This document shows, one piece after another, positions 59,083 through 64,000 of a stretch of DNA of 64,000 nt. Origin of the DNA: Microlunatus parietis (GTDB taxonomy: Bacteria; Actinomycetota; Actinomycetes; Propionibacteriales; Propionibacteriaceae); contig NZ_JACCBU010000001.1 of NCBI RefSeq assembly GCF_013407955.1, positions 1,426,001-1,490,000 on the forward strand, given 5' to 3'. The notes under the pieces were generated by a model. It saw only the letters and a list, made by a program, of their open reading frames with translations, searched no databases and was not told the DNA's origin. A program made the translations under genes and the position numbers. Every line of letters begins with the position of its first letter. The first letter of the stretch is position 1.

Positions 59083-59727
59083 ATGGGGAGGTTCACGGGT
59101 TGGCCGGCGACGGCGTACGACGTCCTGCTCGAACTCGACGGCGACCCTCCCGCGGCGGTACGTCAGCGATGCCGGCGGGACCGGGAACGGCTGGTGCGCC
59201 GGCCGATGATCGCGCTGCTGCAGGATCTCGCCGACCTGGACGAGAGCTGCGACGACTTCTCCGTCGAGGGCTTCGTCTCGCCTCACTACGGGCGGTGGCA
59301 GCATCAGCTCGCGGCGATCCGGTACGCCCGCAACGTCACCGTCGGGCTGAGGTTCGACCTGGACGGGCTGTGCCTGAGCGGCAACTGGTGGCCCGCCGAG
59401 CCGGACCACCTGCAGCGCTACCGGGACGCGATCACCGACGAGATCAGTGGATCGGCGCTCGTCGACCTGCTGCACCGGCTGCCGGAACCCGTCCGCCCGC
59501 TGATCGGCGGCCCGATGAAGCGGCTGCCTCGCGGTGTCCCGGCCGGTCATCCCCGGGCGGACCTGCTCCGGCTTCGGTCCCTGACCACCGAACTGCCGCT
59601 GGGCAGCGAGGACTGGCTGCACACGGCCGAAGCCCTTGATCACGTCGCCGGCGCGGTGCAGCAGTTGCGGCCCTTCACGTCCTGGTTCGTCTCACACGTG
59701 ACCGGCTGCCCTATCGTCGGGCTGTGA
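59083..59727 (+). CDS. DUF2461 family protein
   Basis: 214 residues. FTGWPATAYDVLLELD, the RHWYARRRP-like Arg-rich stretch (RDRERLVRRPMIALL), HYGRWQHQL, RYRDAI, and the C-terminal LRPFTSWFVSHV match DUF2461. Function unknown. Its TGA overlaps the next GTG (GTGA), so the transporter downstream is translationally coupled. Confidence 0.78.
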   Translation: MGRFTGWPATAYDVLLELDGDPPAAVRQRCRRDRERLVRRPMIALLQDLADLDESCDDFSVEGFVSPHYGRWQHQLAAIRYARNVTVGLRFDLDGLCLSGNWWPAEPDHLQRYRDAITDEISGSALVDLLHRLPEPVRPLIGGPMKRLPRGVPAGHPRADLLRLRSLTTELPLGSEDWLHTAEALDHVAGAVQQLRPFTSWFVSHVTGCPIVGL

Positions 59728-60485
59728 CCACTTCACCCGACCTGCTGCGGCTCGCGATCGCGGTGGTGATCTTGGTCGGGCTGGCGTTGGCCGCCGCGAC
59801 GTTCGGCCGGCTGGCGGCTCGGCGCCAGCTGGCGGTGGCCGCCGGCCGGGCCGTGCTTCAGCTCGCGGTGGTGTCCTTGATCATCACGGCGGTGCTGAGC
59901 CACCTGGTCTGGTCGCTGATCTTCGCGCTGGTGATGTTCGGGGTCGCGGTCGGCACGTCGGCGCGCCGGATCGGCGCGCCCCGGGCCTGGCCGTGGGCCG
60001 CCGCGGCGATCGCCAGCGGTGTGCTGCCGGTGCTGGCGGTGATCTTCCTGTCCGGCACGGTGCCGTGGAACGGGCCGTCGCTGGTGCCGATGGCCGGGAT
60101 CATCATCGGCGGCACGATGACGGCGCACAGCCTGCTCGGGCGCCGGCTGTTCGGGGCCCTGCGCGATGATCATGGACTGTACGAGGCGGCGCTGTCGATC
60201 GGGCTGCCCCGGCCGGCCGCGATCGCCGAGGTCACCGGGCGGCATCGGATCGAGGCACTGGTGCCGGGGCTGGACCAGACCCGCACGGTCGGGCTGGTCA
60301 CGCTGCCGGGCGCGTTCGTCGGGGTGTTGCTCGGCGGCGGCACGCCGCTCCAGGCGGGTGCCGCGCAGTTGATCGTGCTGATCGGGCTGCTGGCCGCGCA
60401 GACGATCTGCGTCGTCGTCGGCGACCGGCTGATCCGGGCCGGTCTGCTGCTGCCGAAGGAATTGCGCGTCGCTCTCGTACCGTAG
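59724..60485 (+). CDS. UPF0014 (FetB-like) membrane protein
   Basis: 253 residues with about seven membrane helices. GRAVLQLAVVSLIITAVL, then VPMAGIIIGGTMTAHSLLGRRLF, ALSIGLPRPAAIAEVTG and LVTLPGAFVGVLLGGGTPLQAG are UPF0014/FetB hallmarks. In Escherichia coli FetB pairs with an ATPase to export iron; no ATPase lies here. It begins by GTGA overlap with DUF2461 and ends 3 bp from the convergent ROK gene. Confidence 0.88.
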   Translation: MTTSPDLLRLAIAVVILVGLALAAATFGRLAARRQLAVAAGRAVLQLAVVSLIITAVLSHLVWSLIFALVMFGVAVGTSARRIGAPRAWPWAAAAIASGVLPVLAVIFLSGTVPWNGPSLVPMAGIIIGGTMTAHSLLGRRLFGALRDDHGLYEAALSIGLPRPAAIAEVTGRHRIEALVPGLDQTRTVGLVTLPGAFVGVLLGGGTPLQAGAAQLIVLIGLLAAQTICVVVGDRLIRAGLLLPKELRVALVP

Positions 60486-60488
60486 GAC

Positions 60489-61634
60489 TCAGCCGAGCAG
60501 ATAGCGCCGGATGGCCAGCGCCGCGCCGCCGCGCGCCCAGTCGTAGAAGTCGAGCTCCTCCATGATCAGATCGTCCTCGTCGGCGAGCACGCTGCGATGA
60601 TCACGCAGGCCGCTCCAGACCGCCTCCGCCCCGATCATGGCGAACTCGACGCCGTCGCCGCAGAGCACGATCCGTTCCGGCGCGACCAGGTCGGCGATCC
60701 GGGCGACCAACAACCCCAGTTGGTACGCCGACGTGTCCAGCACCATGCCGACCGTCGGGTCGCCGTCCCGGGCCAACCGGAGGAACTCGGCGAACGTGAA
60801 CGTGGTACCCGCAGCGCGGCCGGCCAGATCGGCCAGCGCGGACGAGGTGAGCAGGACCGACGCGCAGCCGCGGTGACCGAGACCGCACTCGGGACCGTCG
60901 GCGAGCAGCTGCCAGTGCCCGACCTCGCCGGAGATCCCGCGGTCGCCGTCGACCAGCGCGTCGTTGATCACCAGCCCGCAGCCGAAGCCGACGCCGACGG
61001 TGATCACGACCAGGGACCGGCAGCCGCGCCCGGCCCCGAACCAGTGCTGGGCCAGGGTCAGCGCCTTGACGTCGTTGTGTACGGTGACCGGCAGCCCGAC
61101 GGCCGAGGACAGGATGGCGCCGACGTCGACCTCGCCCCAGCCGAGGAAGTGCGCCTGCTGGACGACGCTGCCGTCCAGCACCGGTCCGCCGATCCCGACC
61201 CCCACCCCGCTGACCCGCGGATGTTCGGCCCGGAAGCCGGTGATCAACTCCGCGACCCGGCCGAGGAATGTGCTCGGAACCCTGGCCCGGCTGCCGATCC
61301 GGCGCCGGTCCAGCACGGCACCGCGCAGGTCGGTGACCACACCGTACGCGGTGCCGGCGACGATCTTGATCCCGATGAACTGGGCCGCCTCGCCGTTGAT
61401 CTCCAGCGGCAGCGAGGGCCGGCCGGTCGCGGCGCGCTGCTCGGCCGGCCGTTCCCGGATCAGCCGGGCCTTGATCAATTCCTTGGTCAGCCGGGTCAGC
61501 GACGGGCTGGACAGGCCGAGCCGCCGGGCCAGTTCGGCACGGGCGATCGGGCCGTGCCGGAGCACCGCCAGAGCAACGCCCTGGGCGGACTTGTCCAAGA
61601 GCGGGGCGGTCCGGTCCGGCCGGGGCGTCGACAT
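60489..61634 (-). CDS. ROK-family transcriptional regulator
   Basis: 381 residues. An N-terminal winged HTH (GPIARAELARRLGLSSPSLTRLTKELIKARLI) precedes the ROK domain (GIKIVAGTAYGVVTDLRGAVL; GVGIGGPVLDG; VHNDVKALTLAQHWFGAG; GISGEVGHWQL). The zinc motif is partial (CGLGHRGC), and the DNA-binding head makes it a repressor or activator rather than a sugar kinase. It starts 11 bp after the alpha-galactosidase stop, so it is cotranscribed with it. Confidence 0.9.
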   Translation of the reverse strand: MSTPRPDRTAPLLDKSAQGVALAVLRHGPIARAELARRLGLSSPSLTRLTKELIKARLIRERPAEQRAATGRPSLPLEINGEAAQFIGIKIVAGTAYGVVTDLRGAVLDRRRIGSRARVPSTFLGRVAELITGFRAEHPRVSGVGVGIGGPVLDGSVVQQAHFLGWGEVDVGAILSSAVGLPVTVHNDVKALTLAQHWFGAGRGCRSLVVITVGVGFGCGLVINDALVDGDRGISGEVGHWQLLADGPECGLGHRGCASVLLTSSALADLAGRAAGTTFTFAEFLRLARDGDPTVGMVLDTSAYQLGLLVARIADLVAPERIVLCGDGVEFAMIGAEAVWSGLRDHRSVLADEDDLIMEELDFYDWARGGAALAIRRYLLG

Positions 61635-61644
61635 CGGCAACCCG

Positions 61645-63822
61645 TCAGCTCGCCTCGACGGCTTCGACCCGGACCAGGACGACGTGCTCCGGACGGAGAT
61701 CCGAGACCCGCAGCCCGCCGCTGATCAAGGCCGACCCCGGCAGTGGTGCCAGCGGCTCGGTGAACCACGGCTCGCGGGACCGACCCACGGCGCCGGAGTC
61801 GATCATGACCGGCTCGACCCGATACCGAAGGCCGGGATCCAAACCACGCAAGGGAATCCGGCCGACCAATTCGACTTCCGATCGGCCCACCGCGGCGACC
61901 GCGAAGATCGCCGAACGACGGTCCGGAGCCACGACACCGTGGGCGTGGACGGACTCGTCCGGGTAGTCGATCCGGACCAGGTCGCCGCCGAGCAAAAGCC
62001 CGCGCTCGGCCTTGAAGAACTCGATCCAGCCGCCCAGCTCGGCCAGCTCGGCCTCGGTCGCCTCGGCCAGGTCCCACTCGATGCCGAAGTGCCCGAAGAC
62101 CGCGGTGCCGGCCCGGAACGACAGGTCGTGCCAGCGTCCGGTCGTGTGCGACCGGCCGGAGGCGACGTGCGAACCCATCAACTCCGGCGGGATCAGCTGC
62201 GTCGTCCACCGGTTCATCTGCTGCCGGTCCAGCGGGTCGATGCAGTCGGACACCCAGACCCGGTCGGTCCGTTCCAGGATGCCGAGATCGACCCGGGCGC
62301 CGCCGGACGAGCAGGACTCGATCTCCAGGCCGGGGTGGGCGGCCTTGAGTTCGTCGATCAGGCGATACACGGCCGCGGTCTGCGTGTGCACGCCGGGCCG
62401 GCCCTCCGGAGCCGTACCGGAATCGATCAGGTCGCGGTTGTGGTCCCACTTGATGTAGCCGATCGGGTACTCGTCGAGCAGCGCACCGATCGCGTCCCGC
62501 AGGTAGGCATAGCACTCGGGGATGCCGAGATTGATCACCTGCTGGTGCCGGTGCTCCACCGGCAGCCGGTCGCCGGTCGCCATTACCCATTCCGGATGGG
62601 CCCGGGCGACGTCGGAGTCGAGGTTGATCATCTCCGGTTCGAACCAGAGGCCGAACTCCATGCCGAGTTCGCGGACCCGGTTCACCAGCGGGTGCAGCCC
62701 GTCCGGCCAGACGTCCTTCGACACGGTCCAGTCACCGAGGCCGGCATGATCGTTGCGGCGCGCGCCGAACCAGCCGTCGTCGAGCACGTACCGCTCGACA
62801 CCGAGCGCCGCCGCCCGCTCGGCAAGGTCGAGCAGCCGGTCGGTGTCATGATCGAAATAGACCGCCTCCCACACGTTCAGCGTCACCGGCCGGTCCCGGC
62901 CGGGATGCTGATCGCGGCTGCGCAGGTAGCGGTGGAACCGGCGCGCCACCTGGTCCAGCCCGACGCCGTAGCTGCCGTACAGCCAAGGACTGGTGTACGA
63001 CTCCCCCGCCGCGAGCCGGACCTCGCCGGGCAGCAGCAGTTCGCCGCCGCCGACCACCTGCTCGCCGTTGGCAAGTCGTTCCGCGTAGTGGGTGTGGTTG
63101 CCGCTCCAGGCGACGTGGACGCCCCAGAGCTCGCCGTCGGCGAAGCCGAAGCCGGGCGTGCCGACGTGCAGCACCGTGGCCGCGTCCGCTCCGGTCCGGC
63201 CGCGGCGGCCCTCGCGCAGGTGCGTGCCCACGGTGAGCTCGCGCCGTTGCGGGGTGCGCTCCTTCGACCAGCGCCCGGCGAAGTCGAGCAGCTCCCGGCC
63301 CCGTTCCGGCACCGGGTAGGCCAGCACCAGATCGTCCAGCTGGTACGGCTCCGCGCCCGAGTTGATCACCTCGGCGCGGCTGCGCAACAACCCGCCCGCG
63401 GTCAGCTCGACGGTGATCACCAGGTCCAGACCCGCGACGGGATCGGCCGCCCGGAACTCGACGCTCGCGGCTCCGCCGATGATCACGGCGCCCTGTTCGC
63501 TGACCTCGCCGGTGACGCTGACCCCGGTCGTGGTGAACCTCGGCGACCAGTCCCGGCCGTTCCGCGAACCGCTCAGCCCGGGCCGTCCGGTCCAGGTGGT
63601 CCACTGCTCCGGCAAGAGCGCCGGACCGGTCGGAACGCCCTGGTCCACCAGCGGCCCGCGCCGCGACCCGGCGGCGATCACCGCGGTCACGTCCGCCGGC
63701 GTCAGCTCACCGAGATCCGCACCCCAGTAGGCGATTCCCGGCAGCCGTCCCGCCGAACCGTCGATGATCACCGAGACCGCCTCGGTGCGCAGGTGGATCA
63801 GGCAATCGACTCGTTCCGGCAC
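61645..63822 (-). CDS. Alpha-galactosidase, glycoside hydrolase family 36
   Basis: 725 residues. The N-terminal beta-sandwich domain (to about 300) is followed by the TIM barrel: ERYVLDDGWFGAR, PDGLHPLVNRVRELGMEFGLWFEPEMIN, YIKWDHNRD with nucleophile Asp460, and VWVSDCIDPLDRQ with acid/base Asp526. No signal peptide, so it acts on imported alpha-galactosides such as melibiose or raffinose. A ROK gene follows, and a 27-bp palindrome lies 128 bp upstream. Confidence 0.93.
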   Translation of the reverse strand: MPERVDCLIHLRTEAVSVIIDGSAGRLPGIAYWGADLGELTPADVTAVIAAGSRRGPLVDQGVPTGPALLPEQWTTWTGRPGLSGSRNGRDWSPRFTTTGVSVTGEVSEQGAVIIGGAASVEFRAADPVAGLDLVITVELTAGGLLRSRAEVINSGAEPYQLDDLVLAYPVPERGRELLDFAGRWSKERTPQRRELTVGTHLREGRRGRTGADAATVLHVGTPGFGFADGELWGVHVAWSGNHTHYAERLANGEQVVGGGELLLPGEVRLAAGESYTSPWLYGSYGVGLDQVARRFHRYLRSRDQHPGRDRPVTLNVWEAVYFDHDTDRLLDLAERAAALGVERYVLDDGWFGARRNDHAGLGDWTVSKDVWPDGLHPLVNRVRELGMEFGLWFEPEMINLDSDVARAHPEWVMATGDRLPVEHRHQQVINLGIPECYAYLRDAIGALLDEYPIGYIKWDHNRDLIDSGTAPEGRPGVHTQTAAVYRLIDELKAAHPGLEIESCSSGGARVDLGILERTDRVWVSDCIDPLDRQQMNRWTTQLIPPELMGSHVASGRSHTTGRWHDLSFRAGTAVFGHFGIEWDLAEATEAELAELGGWIEFFKAERGLLLGGDLVRIDYPDESVHAHGVVAPDRRSAIFAVAAVGRSEVELVGRIPLRGLDPGLRYRVEPVMIDSGAVGRSREPWFTEPLAPLPGSALISGGLRVSDLRPEHVVLVRVEAVEAS

Positions 63823-63949
63823 GGCTCTCCTCGGCTCAACCTCTGCGGCGGTACGTTCCGCCCAGTCCTGACCCTATCGCCCGTTCTTACTTCCGCCACG
63901 GAACTTACCCGCGAGCACGGCGCCCCAGGCGGGCAGATTCCAAGGTGGG

Positions 63950-63976
63950 CAGTTTTTCACGTCACGTGAAAAACTG
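63950..63976. promoter_or_regulatory. 27-bp perfect palindrome, probable ROK operator
   Basis: CAGTTTTTCACGT (63950-63962) and ACGTGAAAAACTG (63964-63976) are perfect inverted repeats around one C. The site is AT-rich in a GC-rich setting and lies upstream of the alpha-galactosidase/ROK operon. It may also serve a gene beyond the right edge. Confidence 0.75.
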
Positions 63977-64000
63977 TCGCTCCACCAGAGAAGTTTCTCG

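Noticed and set aside
60964..63969. A 1001-residue open frame antisense to the ROK and alpha-galactosidase genes
   Set aside because: It mirrors two well-supported genes in a GC-rich sequence, is low in recognisable motifs, and has no ribosome site.

Overview
The window is chromosomal DNA from a high-GC actinobacterium. The evidence is GTG and TTG starts, leaderless genes, F420-type oxidoreductases, GAF-ANTAR and CsbD stress proteins, DUF6153 and baeRF2 families, and -35/-10 pairs of the SigB/SigF type (GTTT-N16-GGGTAC). Sugar-foraging operons with LacI, ROK and AraC regulators fit a soil Propionibacteriales-like organism such as Kribbella or Microlunatus; that placement is inference.

Layout. 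1-7.7 kb: mannoside locus with the end of a LacI repressor, a GH38 alpha-mannosidase and a three-gene sugar ABC importer. The mannosidase and the importer share a near-identical palindromic operator. 7.7-24.8 kb: stress island with PfpI, an Hrp1-like CBS protein, GAF-ANTAR, alcohol dehydrogenase, CsbD, hemerythrin, CorA, F420 oxidoreductase, DUF2188/baeRF2 and PRC-barrel genes, many behind one SigB/SigF-like promoter type; a drug-efflux/TetR pair and DUF305/DUF6153 lie inside it. 24.8-31.6 kb: mixed regulators and small enzymes with a frameshifted GNAT gene and a siderophore-ABC ATPase relic. 31.6-39.3 kb: resistance-like block with MarR/PPOX/VOC, a drug-type UvrA homologue, a TetM-like ribosomal protection protein with an overlapping leader ORF, and a beta-lactamase-fold hydrolase.

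39.3-46.4 kb is accessory DNA: two identical inverted 167-bp MITE-like elements, a 17-bp repeat present three times, broken secreted-protein, Nudix and P450 genes, a 5'-truncated IS110 transposase, and a merR/merB-like/merB cluster in which merB is frameshifted. 46.5-53.8 kb is core: tRNA-Met, otsB/otsA, tRNA-Asn, a sigma factor and dnaG. 53.8-64 kb returns to sugar use: GH32 with a divergent LacI repressor, PhyH dioxygenase/AraC, DUF2461/UPF0014, and GH36 alpha-galactosidase with a ROK repressor behind a 27-bp perfect palindrome.

The hexamer TGATCA is unusually frequent throughout, often overlapping start codons as ATGATCATG. No CRISPR array, rRNA or intact mobile element was seen.
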